From Toxonevra muliebris (taxonomy: Eukaryota > Arthropoda > Insecta > Diptera > Pallopteridae): 64,000 bases of DNA. How positions within the stretch are numbered: the stretch's first letter is position 1; each line of letters starts with the position of its first letter. The position numbers and the translations under genes are program-made. Where the stretch lies: positions 16,134,708-16,198,707 of the forward strand of contig OY829329.1 in the NCBI GenBank assembly GCA_963691655.1, read 5' to 3'. Under the pieces are notes generated by a model. That model saw nothing but the letters and a program-made list of their open reading frames with translations, did no database searches and was not told where the DNA came from. Shown here piece after piece: positions 45,765 through 57,260 of this stretch.

Positions 45765-48184
45765 GGAGCCCCCCAAATTCCTGAATTTCAAAAGCCCGAA
45801 TGGACAAAATCCCGAAAAAATTTTTATGGTATTGGGCCACAATCCCGAAAATCCATTTTCTTGAAAAACCAATATCCCGAAATGCCACTTGCCCGAAAGC
45901 CATAATCCCGAACGCCACAATCCCGAATTCATACAGATTTCATTATATACCCATGGTATATTTTTGCATTGTTTTTTCGTATTGTACCTATTTTTGTTAA
46001 AGAAACAATTAGCTATTTTCATTTTAATTTTTTAAGTAAGTTGTTTATTTATAGTAAATTAAATAAGATTGGATTGAAGAAATATTACATTTAATTTGTT
46101 GTTTTAATGAGTGAATGAAATAATTTAAAAAATTTAATTGTTTTCAAAATGAAATTGAATTTGATGGAAAAAAAATTGCTTAGCAAAAATTTATTTTAGT
46201 GATTATAAGAGATATATTTAAAGCAATATTTTTTAAGAATTCAAGTTTTGACGTAGACCCAAAAGTCTCAGCTACATTGTGTATCTTCTGTTGCCTTGCT
46301 TTATTGTTTTTTTTTTTCATTGGAACCCTTCCCCCAGCATCCAACTTTTCAATGATGCTATGAGCCATAACCATTTCTTTCGAAAGGAAATGAATTATTT
46401 CATACACCCCAGCATCTTTTTTCCCCACTATGGACTTCAAACGTCGATGCCATGCTTCCACGCTATTCTGCGTTCTTGGGAATTGTTCGTGGTGATTATT
46501 GTGGATGGACCAAAAAGAAAGACTATACGCAGATTTTATTGAATCTGATCCTATATATTGTGATTTGAACCAACGCGCTAATTTCTTCCCATCAGAGTCC
46601 AATATTGTATATAAATCAGTAAAATAATATGGAATTTCCGGGGCTGGAACAAAACTTAATGCTTTCAACATTCGCATATGAAGATTCAAATTTTCATCAT
46701 TTCCATATTTTCTTGATAGTTTTTCTTTTTGAATCCGTCGCCATATTATTTGGCTGAGGTGGAATAAACAACCCCGTAGTTGCACCTGTGGGAAAAATTG
46801 TTTTAAGCTAGATGCGCTGCCTTTTTCAAAATCTAAGATCACCCTGTACGGATTCAAAGAAATATTAAGATCGCAAGCTATGCGACATATTTCGTAAAAC
46901 AGTTCATAATAAATTTGTTGCGATTTACTGCTCATCAGCGAAAATACCAAAGGCACAACTTGATTTTCAATGACTCCATGGATTGAAAAAAGTTGGCGCA
47001 TCAAGCGGGGAACAACATAAAATGTGCCGTCCATAATCCAGCATTTGCATTTTCCTAAGTTTTTTATTGAGTTTTTTGTGCCCATTATAATAATTTTTTC
47101 TTCATTTACAGATTTCTCTGCCAGCACAAACAGTTCTCCCTCGAGATATTTAAGGGAATCAGGAATTTCAATATCTGCTAAAGATTTAGGCTCCGTATAA
47201 TTAGTTCGTACACGACGAATTTTTTTGTTTTGGGAATTTTTCGATGGCATTCAACAGTGGCTTCTTGAATAACTCTGGTCGGCTGAAGGTGTATTTGATT
47301 AACTGCTATTTCCTTTTCTTTGGCGTTAAATTTGTAAGTGGTTATGTTGCTTGTAACTGGCTCATGAGAATGCAACGAAGGTCCTTTGATAATCGATGGT
47401 ACATCATCGGAATAAGTCACAATGCGTGTTTTACAAATATCCTGCTTTCGTCGTTCGCATTCCCAATAATGCGTGCATTCAATTCTTTTATTCAGATGGT
47501 AGACGTAACCGTTAACACAAAGCTTTTGTTTGCCTTTATTTGTTGTTACACTTACGACCGACATTTTCCGCGATTTCAACAAAACTATACAAATCTATCT
47601 CGTAAAATATATTTGCTTTTTGCCATTAAGTATAGCCGACTATGGTTTATAAAATTTTTCTATACTTTGCATTTAGAGCCTACTTTGAAATAATGTTTTT
47701 TAATAACTAGAGTTTTTAAAGAAGAATTTTCAAAAATCATATTGAATTTAAAGACTAAGTTTGGTGAAGCTAATAACCGAAAACACAGTGAATCGGCATG
47801 TACACGTGGCATGTTTTTGTTGCTATTCCCTTAAAATATACGTTTACATACATAGATATGAAGTTGTTCTATTTTTCTTCGTAGAGGATTATGCTATATT
47901 TAAAAATTGTACTTTTGTGATTGAATATATATATACATATCTATTCATTTCTTAAATAAGTCCCGAAAATCCCGAATAATGAATTCGCGCGCGCGATTCA
48001 TTGTTCGGGATTTTCGGGATTTTTTCGGGCAAGTGGCTTTTCGGGATTGTGGCGTTTCGGGCAAGTGGCATTTCAGGATAGTAGCTTTCGGGCAAGTGGG
48101 GTTTCGGGATTATGGATTTTCGGGATTTCTTTTTCGAGATCGGTTATTCGGGCTTTTGGAATTCGGGATTTTGTACCCAACCCT
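45765..48184 (-). mobile_element. MULE (FLYWCH/Phantom-like), 2420 bp, long inverted ends
   Basis: AAAAAAATG occurs at 45756-45764 and 48185-48193, a 9-bp target duplication within the 8-10 bp usual for Mutator-like elements. The outer ~180-240 bp at each end are inverted repeats of one another made of short CCCGAAA-type phrases (AAAAGCCCGAAT, CACTTGCCCGAAA, CCACAATCCCGAA). One transposase gene lies inside, antisense. It interrupts the SINE at 45607-48347. Confidence 0.9.
46180..47564 (-). pseudogene. FLYWCH-MULE transposase with one frame change
   Basis: The first frame starts at ATG 47564 (MSVVSVTTNKGKQKLCVNGY). It carries a FLYWCH zinc finger (YHLNKRIECTHYWECERR, a C in QDICKTRIV, HSHEP), likely the DNA-binding part. 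A second frame, 47250-46180 (356 codons), has the DDE domain: WIMDGTFYVVP (Asp), VILDFEKGSASSLKQFFP (Asp), GCLFHLSQIIWRRIQ (C.FH) and FPRTQNSVEAWHRRLK (Glu). All three catalytic residues and the C/H pair are present. The change is near 47205-47215, at a run of seven A, and a one-base backward step would join the frames. So it is either a one-base deletion or a -1 slippery site. Apart from this the gene looks intact, with about 460 codons in total. Confidence 0.9.
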
Positions 48185-48347
48185 AAAAAAATGCCTATGA
48201 AAAGCTTTTCACTTCGACGTTCGGATTCGGCTTAACAACTGTAGGTGCCTTCCATTCCTGTATAAATATAACTCACACAACATGAATGGATACGAAAAGT
48301 TCGGCCTTGGCCCTCCAGGAGCTGTTGTGGCATAATAGTAGTAGTAG

Positions 48348-48797
48348 TAGATTTCGACGTCCATGACAATGCATTCGTATTTTGTGATTTAGGACAACTT
48401 GCGACTGATTGATTTCGCATTGTCACATTCTGCATTGCGTCTCGATCTGGAGTTGTTTAAGCTTTGAAGCTTCTCAATGTAGTTGGCCGCTTTACTTTTC
48501 ATACGGAAAAGTGCGATTTACGTACGGATTTTGCAACAGAACGCGATGACACCTTCAGATCCTGCGAAAGCGCCATGAGGACCTTCCGAGCACTGTTTTT
48601 ATCATTTTGATCATACTCTCCATCGCCATCAAGTTTTCTAGTAACTGTTAGATCTTCATTGTACCGATTTAAAACCCTGAAAACTGTCAAGTTGTGCAAT
48701 TTTCAGTTTTCCGCAATTTTACGCGCACTTCAAGCGCAAGATTTTTTTTTATATATTTTTGCAAAATAAATTGTTTCACTTTCAACTCGTTTGACAT
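48348..48797 (-). pseudogene. Tc1-like transposase, N-terminal part
   Basis: The ATG at 48797 gives MSNELKVKQFILQKYI. After a shift, NLTVFRVLNRYNEDLTVTRK (first helix-turn-helix, with the basic RK stretch after it) and LMALSQDLKVSSRSVAKSVR (second helical domain) follow in the frame at 48699-48499. KYECIVMDVEIY near 48395-48357 corresponds to the CIVMDDETY block with the first catalytic Asp. The sequence then meets the SINE and continues at 45606. Inactive. Confidence 0.78.
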
Positions 48798-49085
48798 TTT
48801 TGATGAAACTAAATTTCAAATTCAAATGAAATTTCTCATGCAAAAAAACTAAAGCCATGGCCTACTCATGGTATTAAGATTTCAAAATATTTAAATTTTT
48901 TTGAGTAAGTTATTAGTTTCCCAATGTGTTGTAGTTTTGGTGTGTTCACCCTTTACATATTTCATTCTGCCTTTTGAGTTTTTCTCTCTTTTTCTCTCAC
49001 TCTCTACATCTTTAGGAGAGCAATAAATTGTGAGATGCGTTTTCATTAATGTGAATTTGAAATTTTATTAACTGTAAATTGAAAG

Positions 49086-49239
49086 TAGTAACGACCAAAG
49101 TGGACAAAAAAAAACTGTAAGCTCTTTAATATCCGAACGATTAACATGCATTGCTTGCGGAAAGGTCTTTAGTTGTCGCAGAAAGTGACAATTACTAATC
49201 CATATTCATTTTGTCAATGCCGTAGAAAGGCCGTCACTG
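49086..49239. mobile_element. hAT-type MITE, 154 bp, older copy
   Basis: The left end is TAGTAACGACCAAAG; the right end, inverted, is CAGTGACGGCCTTTC. The flanks are ATTGAAAG and ATTTAAAG, 7 of 8 identical. The interior TTTTGTCAATG and right end GGCCGTCACTG match the copy at 63271-63427. Confidence 0.65.
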
Positions 49240-50083
49240 ATTTAAAGTCATAAAATTAATTGCACTTAAAAGAAACCAACAAAATTAGCGCTTTGAAGTT
49301 ATCCAAAAAATTAGACTTAAATCCATTATTTATCGAGAAAAATTGTTTAAAACACACACAGAGCAAGACAAAACCAACTAATTGCTTTCGTCAGCCATAA
49401 TTCATCATAATTTTATAAAAATATTCTCACACTTCAAATTGACATATCACCAAACAAAAAAAAAATTGAACAAAAGAGGGAAAAAATGAAAAAGAAGACA
49501 GCCAAACAGAAAACTGATAAATTATGTCCTGATGACTTTACATATTTCATTTTTGTTTGGATGCCAAAAATAAATCTACACAACAGTAGAACGAAAAAAG
49601 AAGAAGAAGAAAAACCTTGACAATAAACCAACAGTACCAGGCAACAGAACCAAACCGAACCAAACTGAACCAACAAAAATAACAGAACACACAAGCCCAA
49701 TCACTCATTGTCAACATTAATATAAAGCGTCATCATATTCCATTTCATCAATTAATTATTCGACTTTATTATTACAGCCAACGAAACGAAGCAAAAAAAA
49801 ATTATAAAAAAATAAAAATAAAAGCCAAAATATATAATAATAATATTTTTCTTTTTGGCAACTCATGCAAACTCAGCACCAACAGGCAACAGCCAACCCA
49901 ACCGGGCGTACAACCGGGGAGTGTAAGGGAAAGCAAAGAGAAGTGAGAGTAGGAAAGGAAAAATATATAAGACACAGGCAAATTTCATAATTCATACCTA
50001 TAACGTATAGAAAAAGTTGAGAGCGAGTGAGTGAATGAGTGAGTGAGTATAAAGAAAAATATATGCTATCGTCATCGATATAA

Positions 50084-50352
50084 TCATCTGCTGCACCATC
50101 ACCAAACAGCCATCAACCAACATTCAAGCCAACATCAACATTAACAACTACAGCAACAACAACAGTATCACTGACAAACACAAAAAAAACCCAAGTCCAA
50201 ACAACAACTCTGATGATGACGATGAGAACGATATCGGTGAGTGAGAGTGAGCGTAAAAGAGAAGAGAATGGGAATGGGAATGATGACGACGACATCATTT
50301 ATCATCAACCTGTCTGTCAAAAATTGTTGCCACATGCAACGAACACAAACTG
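50084..50352 (+). other. low-complexity open frame, possible exon
   Basis: A plus-strand frame reads SSAAPSPNSHQPTFKPTS, then Thr-rich sequence, ESERKREENGNGNDDDD and HQPVCQKLLPHATNTN to a stop near 50352. In the neighbouring frame NYSNNNSITDKHKKNPSPNN and SDDDDENDIGE ends at CG|GTGAGTGAG, a good 5' splice site at about 50235. Poly-Asn/Thr/Asp stretches are common in fly proteins but also arise from CAA/GAT microsatellites. No ATG-initiated start or domain is visible. Confidence 0.2.
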
Positions 50353-51350
50353 ACAAGACTCACTGCTCTCTCTCTCTCTCTCTCTAGCACTTTCGCTCTT
50401 ACTCTTCTTCTTCTTCCGCATATGCTGTGTGTGAGTGTGTATGTAAAATGCCAGAAGTGTATCCTTGTGCTGTCAAAAAATTATTATGCCTATTAATTTA
50501 GCAGCAAAACGCTAAGGGTAACCAACCCAGCAGTAAAAAGAAAACAAAAAAGAAAAATAATATTCGACATACTCGTATAGTAGTATGTAGGTGGTACAGC
50601 GTATTGCAATAACGTGGAGCGATGCGGGTAGGAGCGACAAGAAGGGTGTTTCATGATTTTTTTTCTTTACTTTTTTTCAATTTTTGATGGTGATTTAGCC
50701 TTATTTTTCCTTCATTCATTTAGCAGTAATTTATCCTGTCATGCTGTCATTATGCCAAAGAAAAAAAGAGAAACGAAACGAAAGGAAAAAAGAAATAAAT
50801 ATATATGTAAGAAAAGTTTAGTGGTAGTAGTTAGCAATAAAAATAAAAAAGCGGAAAACGAATTGAAAATGATTACTTTCTATAAACAGAAATACCTATA
50901 AAAAATTGTTAAAATAAATTATCACATTTCGACATCATGCGCATCGATCAAAAATCATTAAACTTTTTTCGTGCAATAATTTTAAACCATCATCATCATT
51001 ATTAATGCAGAGAGAGAGACTCACGTTACAGTTCTTCTTGTTGCTGTAATAAATAATATCTCTCACTTGTTTCTCTTATTAAAGTTGTGAATAAAATAAT
51101 TGTTTGTTGTAAAAAAGAGAGTAAAAGAAACAGTAAAGATTTTGTTACGAGATTTGATACTACCACCACAAAAAGAGCAAGAGAAACAAAAACAACGTGC
51201 TCGTGAGAGAGCCTAAGAAAAATTTAAAGCCTTTTGCATATAAACCAGCGATGAGCACATTTTCAATTCTCATAACACGAGTGTATAGGCGCGACGTCGA
51301 CACACGTATACTATAAACTTCATCGTTCGGCTTTCGATCATGGGCGTTCG

Positions 51351-52185
51351 GAATGAGAGAGAGATGAAGGAATCAGAGAGAGAGATGAAGAAATAAGAGA
51401 GAGCTGAAGAAATGAGAGAGAGATGAAGAAATGAGAGAGAGAGATGAAGAAATGAGAGAGAGAGAAATGAAGAAATGAGAGAGAGAGATGAAGAAATGAG
51501 AGAGAGAGATTTGAAAGAATGAGAAAGGGAGATGAAGAAATGAGAGAGAAATAAAAAAAAAGGAAAGATGAAGAAATGAGAGAATGAGAGAGAGATGAAG
51601 AAATGAGAGAATGAGAGAGAGAGAGAGATGAAAAAATGAGAGAGAGAGAGAAATGAAGAAATGAGAGAGAGAGAGAGATGAAAAAATAAGAGAGAGAGAG
51701 ATGAAAAAATAAGAGAGAGAGAGAGAGATGAAAAAATAAGAGAGAGAGATGAAAAAATAAGAGAGAGAGAGATGAAAAAATAAGAGAGAGAGAGAGAGAT
51801 GAAAAAATGAAAGAGAGAGATGAAGAAATGAGAGAATGAGAGAGAAAGAGAGATGAAGAAATGAGAGAGAGATAAACAAATGAGAGAGATGAAGAAATGA
51901 GAGAATGAGAGAGAGATGAAGAAATGAGAGAGATAAAGGAATGAGAGAGAGATAAAGGAATGAGAGACAGAGATGAAGAAATGAGAGAGAAGATGAAGGA
52001 ATGAGAGAGAGAGAAAAAGATGAAGGAATGAAAGAAGGAGAGAGAGAGAAAAAGACGAAGGAATAAGAGAGAGAGAGAGAGAGGAAAAAAGATGAAGGAA
52101 GAGAGAGAGGGAGAGGAAAAAATATGAAGGAATGAGAGAGAGAGAGGGAGGTAAAGGACTGAGAGATAGATGAAGAAGAAATGAG
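51351..52185. repeat. GA-rich satellite-like array, ~830 bp
   Basis: Runs of GAGAGAGATGAAGAAATGA with variable (GA)n length, changing to GATGAAGGAATGAGAGAGAG after 51990. On the minus strand this leaves a 299-codon frame of Ser/Leu/Phe/His, which is only the translation of the repeat. Strand asymmetry is strong: purines on plus. Confidence 0.95.
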
Positions 52186-54352
52186 GACTATGAACAAAAC
52201 CAGCTGTTGAGAGTATTGAATATATGACCAGTTAAAATCCAGGAGGAAGAATTTAGAAGGCGATAAAAGCAAGAGATTGATGAAGGGAGTGACTCTTGCG
52301 AGTTATATACCCCGGAAAAGTTTATGCCAGTAGCCCTTAACTTTAACAGGATTTAGAGGTGTTACCTTCCCCCCATTCTCAATTCTCCGCATCCGCCATT
52401 TAGTCTGAGAATAGATTTCATATTCCATTAAATGTATATGTGAAATATAAATATGCACCGGGGAAATATAAATATGCACTAAAATGGAGAGAAATAAATT
52501 GGATGAAATAACTCATTTCTCACGAACGTATACAATTTAATTTCAAGCTAAATTTCTGGAAAGAAGATCGTATCCATTTGCTTTTCAATAAGTTCAGTTT
52601 TTATAAGTAGTGAATCTACGGAGGGGAAGTAGGGGTATAATGAAGATTCGTTAGTGATTGAAGCTTTTCAGATTCTAGAGAGCGGTTCGTATAAGTATTC
52701 AGAAATCAATACAACAATTAATTTTTTTAAATTATTTTCTCTCTTCCTTTTTGCAAAAAAAAACTTCTGAAAAGCGAGTTCAGTATCAGTGCTCCTAATG
52801 CTTGGTTTTACTATGACATATTCCCTGTCAATAAGAGAGAATTTTCTATATGAAATTTGCCAACATATTGGCAAATTTGATTGAATTTGGCATAGTGAAA
52901 ATCGGGCATAAGCCTTTTAAGAGTAACAATACAAAAGGTTAAATTTTTTCTAGTTTTCATATTTTTTATTTTTTTTTATTTGTTCTAATTAAAAAGTTCT
53001 ACACAAAATGGCAACCCTACCACCTTTATCTAGTAAAAACAGCGCCCCCAATAAACTGCCAACAGTTGTTGGCAGTAGCGACAACAGCATAACAACAATA
53101 ATATATTAACAAGTGCTGTTGTTGCTATTGCTTACTTGCTGGCTGGCTGGCTGCTACCAACTGCTGTTGTTGTCACACATTACAATACAACACAAACAAC
53201 AATCATCGGTGTTGACAGCAAGAATACAAATGTGACAGGAAATATTGAGAAATGAAAAGGATAGGAGGGGGGGAAAAAAAGAAAAATGGAAATGAAGTGC
53301 AAAAGGGAAATGAAAACGTAAAAAACTTGGCAAAATTAAAGTGTATTACAAAAAAATAAAACAAAAAAGCTTACGAAATTAAATAACTACAAAATACTGT
53401 GTGTTGTAAATGCGTACGATGAGTACAACATCGTAATTTCTCTTCTAACAAAGAGTATTTATCACAATGTTCTTGCAGAGAGAGAGATTATCCTAGCAGC
53501 ACATTGTTAGTTTTCAATTTGGAATAACCAAGGACAAAATTGAGACATTTTCAATGGGTTGAAGAAACGATTTAATTTTAATTTATATTAAATTGGGGAG
53601 TTTTGAACCTCGGTCAGCAAAACTCCCTTCGCTAAAAATTGTCCTTGCTTTTCCTGCATAATAATTACGAGAAATCAACATCGAGAAACCAATAGCTTGG
53701 ATTGGGCACCAAATTATCTTGACACCGAGCTACAACAATCACAAAAATGTGAGAGCTATAAATAAGCGGGTTCACACCGACTTAGTTCCGTAGGTCCCGC
53801 TACCAGAAGTATGAGTTTATTTTCGTTCACGAATGGCAAAGAATAAAGCCACAGGGGCAAAATTACTATACCTCGGTGACATTCGAAGAACCTCTTGAAC
53901 TAGTATCTAGATGAAACGCTCAATTTAGGTGGAAAGTGTAAGATTATCTGAGCAAGTTACAATAAAAAACAACAACAAAAAATACCAAAAATGCGTCATC
54001 GATTCCTGGCGATAAAAATATGGCAACGTTAATCGCGGCGTTCTCATAATTCTTGATTTGAGCAGGAGAGATGAAGCCATCAATACTGTGTATGAACCAA
54101 ATGCTTAGTACAAAATTCAATAGCAAGCTCTGGACGAGTAAGAAAATTTCCAAGCCAGGCATCACCAACGGTAGATGGAAGCTTTATTTTAATATGAAAA
54201 GAGTAAGATTGTCTTATCAACCGAACCAAGGTTACAAAAATATCAATTCCAACCGTTTCCAGGGCGAAAAAGCAGTATCTAGTAATAACTTAAGGTGACT
54301 GCTGGGAAGATCTCAAAGCGGTCTATCTCAATATTTTACGGCAGCATATAGA
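52186..54352. other. unassigned DNA
   Basis: No gene recognised. CTGTTG/AACA-rich sequence lies at 53050-53220. The part 53560-54350 may be decayed LINE sequence upstream of the R1-like end but gives no readable motif. Confidence 0.35.
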
Positions 54353-54354
54353 AG

Positions 54355-54413
54355 CCCTTCCTAGGGCTCTCAGATCTACTCAATTTGGGCAGATCTGAGA
54401 GCCCTAGGAAGGG
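54355..54413. repeat. perfect 23-bp inverted repeat, 13-base loop
   Basis: CCCTTCCTAGGGCTCTCAGA-TCT (54355-54377) is exactly complementary to 54391-54413. The right arm is the start of the first 193-bp tandem unit, so the left arm is an inverted partial copy of that unit. Confidence 0.92.
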
Positions 54414-55091
54414 GCATTCACTGTACACTGTGTCGAACTACGCCATTCGGAGAAAGGCCAACGAACGCATCGAAAATCGAAGAAAGGAAACAAACCATTA
54501 TGGAATGGCAGCGAAACTGGAAGGAATTCGAAAAGGGGCGCTGCACCTTTAATCTAATTTCTAATATAGCGATGTGAATGGTCTGATCTGAGAGCCCCAG
54601 GAAGGGGCATTCACTGTACACTGTGTCGAACTACGCCATGTGAAGAAAGGCCAACGAACGCATCGAAAATCAAAGAAAGGAAACAAACCATTATGGAATG
54701 GCAGCGAAACTGGAAGGAATTCGAAAAGGGGCGCTGCACCTTTAATCTAATTTCTAATATAGCGATGTGAATGGTGCGCAGATATGGAGAAGTTAATTAC
54801 TTCGTCACCCAAATACTAGGCGGGTATGGGTATTTTAAACGACATCTATACAAATTTAATCTTCAAAAAGACCCGTTCTATTCGAATTGCCCGAACGAAC
54901 CCGAGGACTCAACGCACATCATCTTGCTCGCCCCATGCTTTAACAACATAAGGGAGGAACTGAAGAGAACCTTTGGAATCCTCCCCAACACCCTCCCCCC
55001 CCCACCCACGGTATCCAACTTGACAGTACAGATGTGCGAAACTGTAGAGAAGTGGAATGCAATATGCAAGATGACAAAAAATATTATCTGA
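54392..55091 (+). pseudogene. R1-like LINE ORF2 C-terminal region with internal duplication
   Basis: A 193-bp segment is present twice in tandem (54392-54584 and 54585-54777) with few differences. It encodes a TIMEWQRNWKEFEKGRCTF-like stretch followed by NLISNIAM. The frame from 54771 continues VRRYGEVNYFVTQILGGYGY and FKRHLYKFNLQKDPFYSNCP, then PEDSTHIILLAPCFNNIREE. This matches the WQ.RW....GRWT..LI....W..R..GE..Y..TQ.L.GHGYF..YL..F....S..C......E...H....C..F...R layout at the C-terminus of R1-type LINEs, including the Cys/His region. It ends at a stop at 55089. The duplicated unit would repeat part of the protein and keeps no continuous frame. Confidence 0.8.
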
Positions 55092-55674
55092 AGATAATAG
55101 GGGGGAGGAGGGGCAGATAGTTTTGGCACACACGATAAGCAGCTTTCAATGGATTTGCTGCAGTAATGCTTAACTAAGTCAAGCCAGTGCCGTAAGAATT
55201 TAACCTTCAAACTTATACCAGCAAAGGAACCACTGAAAAGATTTGGGTAGTTAAATTTGCAGTTTCTAGTACAGATCCTTTGAATTTTTATTTTTCTTTA
55301 TTTGGCACTATAACCGGTGATTGGTCTGGGTCAGATGCAAATTGTGTTAGTCCATAAAGCACGCGCTGTTTTTAGTAAGTTTTGATGAAGCATCGTAAAA
55401 GCTTTTTGGACTCAGGTTCTTTGAACGAAATTTTAATTTTATTTTGCATAATTTTTCAGACCCCTGTGAATGTAAACGTTCTAATAGAAGTTCGCAAGCT
55501 CTCTCTGAAACTTGAATGGCATAATGTAGTACCAAGGTAAGTTGACAACTGCGTAGATCTGAAACTAACCGTCATGCCTGGAAGAGGCATTCAAAAGAGA
55601 AATCACGCCAGATCAAAATGGGTCTCGTTCAAAACATTTCGTTGCAAGGAATAAGTGATAACAAGAGTTCGTTG
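55092..55674. other. unassigned DNA
   Basis: Follows the LINE end. No poly-A or clear tail, no gene recognised. Confidence 0.35.
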
Positions 55675-56228
55675 GATTTCTTGAAGTTAAATCTTGCTAA
55701 GTCAACGGGAAGATGTGAAACCTGAGGATTACAATTATGCCAGAAAAAGACACAAATGGATGCCAAAATATCAAACTAAACTGAAGTATCTATACTTCAA
55801 AATCGTCTCTAGCGGAGCGTATAGCTGACGATTTATCTAGGCCGACTTCAAAATGGATTTGTTCTTGAAGTTAAATCTTGCTAAGTCAACGGGAAGATGT
55901 GAAACCTGAGGATTACAATTATACCAGAAAAAGACACAAATGGAAGCCAAAATATCAAACTAAACTGAAGTATCTATACTTCAAAATCGTCTCTAGCGGA
56001 GCGTATAGCTGACGATTTATCTAGGCCGACTTCAAAATGGATTTGTTCTTGAAGTTAAATCTTGCTAAGTCAACGGGAAGATGTGAAACCTGAGGATTAC
56101 AATTATACCAGAAAGACACAAATGGATGCCAAAATATCAAACTAAACTGAAGTATCTATACTTCAAAATCGTCTCTAGCGGAGCGTATAGCTGACGATTT
56201 ATCTAGGCCGACTTCAAAATGGATTTGT
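55675..56228 (+). repeat. three tandem copies of a 184-bp unit
   Basis: TTGAAGTTAAATCTTGCTAA starts at 55681, 55865 and 56049, spacing exactly 184. The units differ at only a few bases (ATGCC/ATACC, ATGGATGCC/ATGGAAGCC, a 2-base loss in copy 3). The end phrase is TCTAGGCCGACTTCAAAATG, then GATTTG. No open frame runs through. High identity implies recent amplification or collapse-sensitive assembly. Confidence 0.95.
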
Positions 56229-57228
56229 CCGTCGATTTTGTTATGAATGCACTGGTTCCAGTTGGTTAAACCTAGTACAATCGTATGCCTCTGAACTCAG
56301 GTACTTTTACGGAAATTTGGACGTCCATTTCATAATTTGCCGAGCCCCTGGAAATTTTAAGGTTCCAACAAGTATTTGAACGTTCTTTTCATATAAAAAT
56401 TATCACATTCACTTCGAAAAACAAAACGTCCCCTCATACAACCCTAAATAATGCAAATCCTAGCCGTAGAGTGCTTTCAGGCGCACAACCTTTCATATAT
56501 ATATTCATCGCAATTACACTGAAATTTATATTTGTTTGAATTTATTTCACGCGAGCAATAAAACAAGTTTACATTTTTTTTATACGGATACATAAATATA
56601 TTCAACTTTGTACAACATTGTGTATGTATTTTATGGCAACAATTTGTTACAATTTTAATAGTTGATAAAATAAATGAGATACAGTATGAAACAGCGACAG
56701 CAACAACAACAACAAACAGCATTCATGTTTGAATGAAGAATAAATAAATGAACCTCAGCTGCAAATAGACTAAAACCGACGAGGACTAATTTAAGGTCAC
56801 ACATAAATAAACATGACAAATAAAGTGTCATGACATAAACAAAGACAAATGCGAAACAAAAAGAGAGAAGAGAAGTAAGGAGTGAAATACATAGAATGGC
56901 TGGAAAACAGAAAGAAAGTTATTTGCACGATGTCTGTATGCACATAGGTGTGAAGCCACCCCTTGGAAAGATAAACTTTTATCCTGAGAGTTAGAGTTAG
57001 TGCGGGAATATTATGAAAACCCAGCAATGAATGAAGGAATGAAATTTTTTTGCCAATAGCAAATGAAACTAAATACCATAAAATGAAATTGTGTGTGTGT
57101 GTTTGGTATAAGGCGAAAAAACTTCAGGATAACTACGTGGGCTAGAAAACTTTTTCTACTTACCTATTGTTGTAAGTTATAATATTTTCCGTTCAAAGTT
57201 CAATTGCATGACACTTAGACATCGTTGT

Positions 57229-57260
<32 letters not shown>

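Larger units (their letters stand above)
45607..48347 (+). mobile_element. tRNA-derived SINE, family 2, split by MULE
   Basis: The head GGTCGCCGTAGCCTAGTGGT (A box TAGCCTAGTGG) and GGGTTCATATCTCGG (B box) lie at 45608-45680. The body continues at 48194 after the MULE with the core GTTCGGATTCGGCTTAACAA (48219-48238), and the 3' end is (TAG)n. Without the MULE the SINE is about 310 bp. Target duplications are TAGGTTTCG (45598-45606) and TAGATTTCG (48348-48356). It lies inside a Tc1-like gene, where GACGTCGAAA joins across the insertion to continue D-V-E-T-Y. A second copy starts at 63469. Confidence 0.9.
45070..48797 (-). mobile_element. Tc1-like element split by SINE (itself split by MULE)
   Basis: The two transposase parts at 48797-48348 and 45606-45070 are collinear on the minus strand and join exactly at the SINE target duplication. 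The family resembles the element at 21638-22975. Terminal repeats were not located, so the limits given are those of the coding remnant. Confidence 0.8.
48850..51350. other. unassigned non-coding DNA
   Basis: No confirmed gene. It holds a 154-bp hAT-type MITE (49086-49239), a (CT)n tract at 50366-50386, a CAA/GAT-rich possible coding segment (50084-50352) and A-rich sequence. Thr/Asn/Asp-rich frames are described separately. Confidence 0.4.

Noticed and set aside
51373..52272. 299-codon minus-strand open frame
   Set aside because: It is a translation of the GA-rich simple repeat (Ser/Leu/Phe/His only), not a protein gene.
55675..56228. CRISPR array
   Set aside because: Units are 184 bp and contiguous without unique spacers, and the window is eukaryotic.
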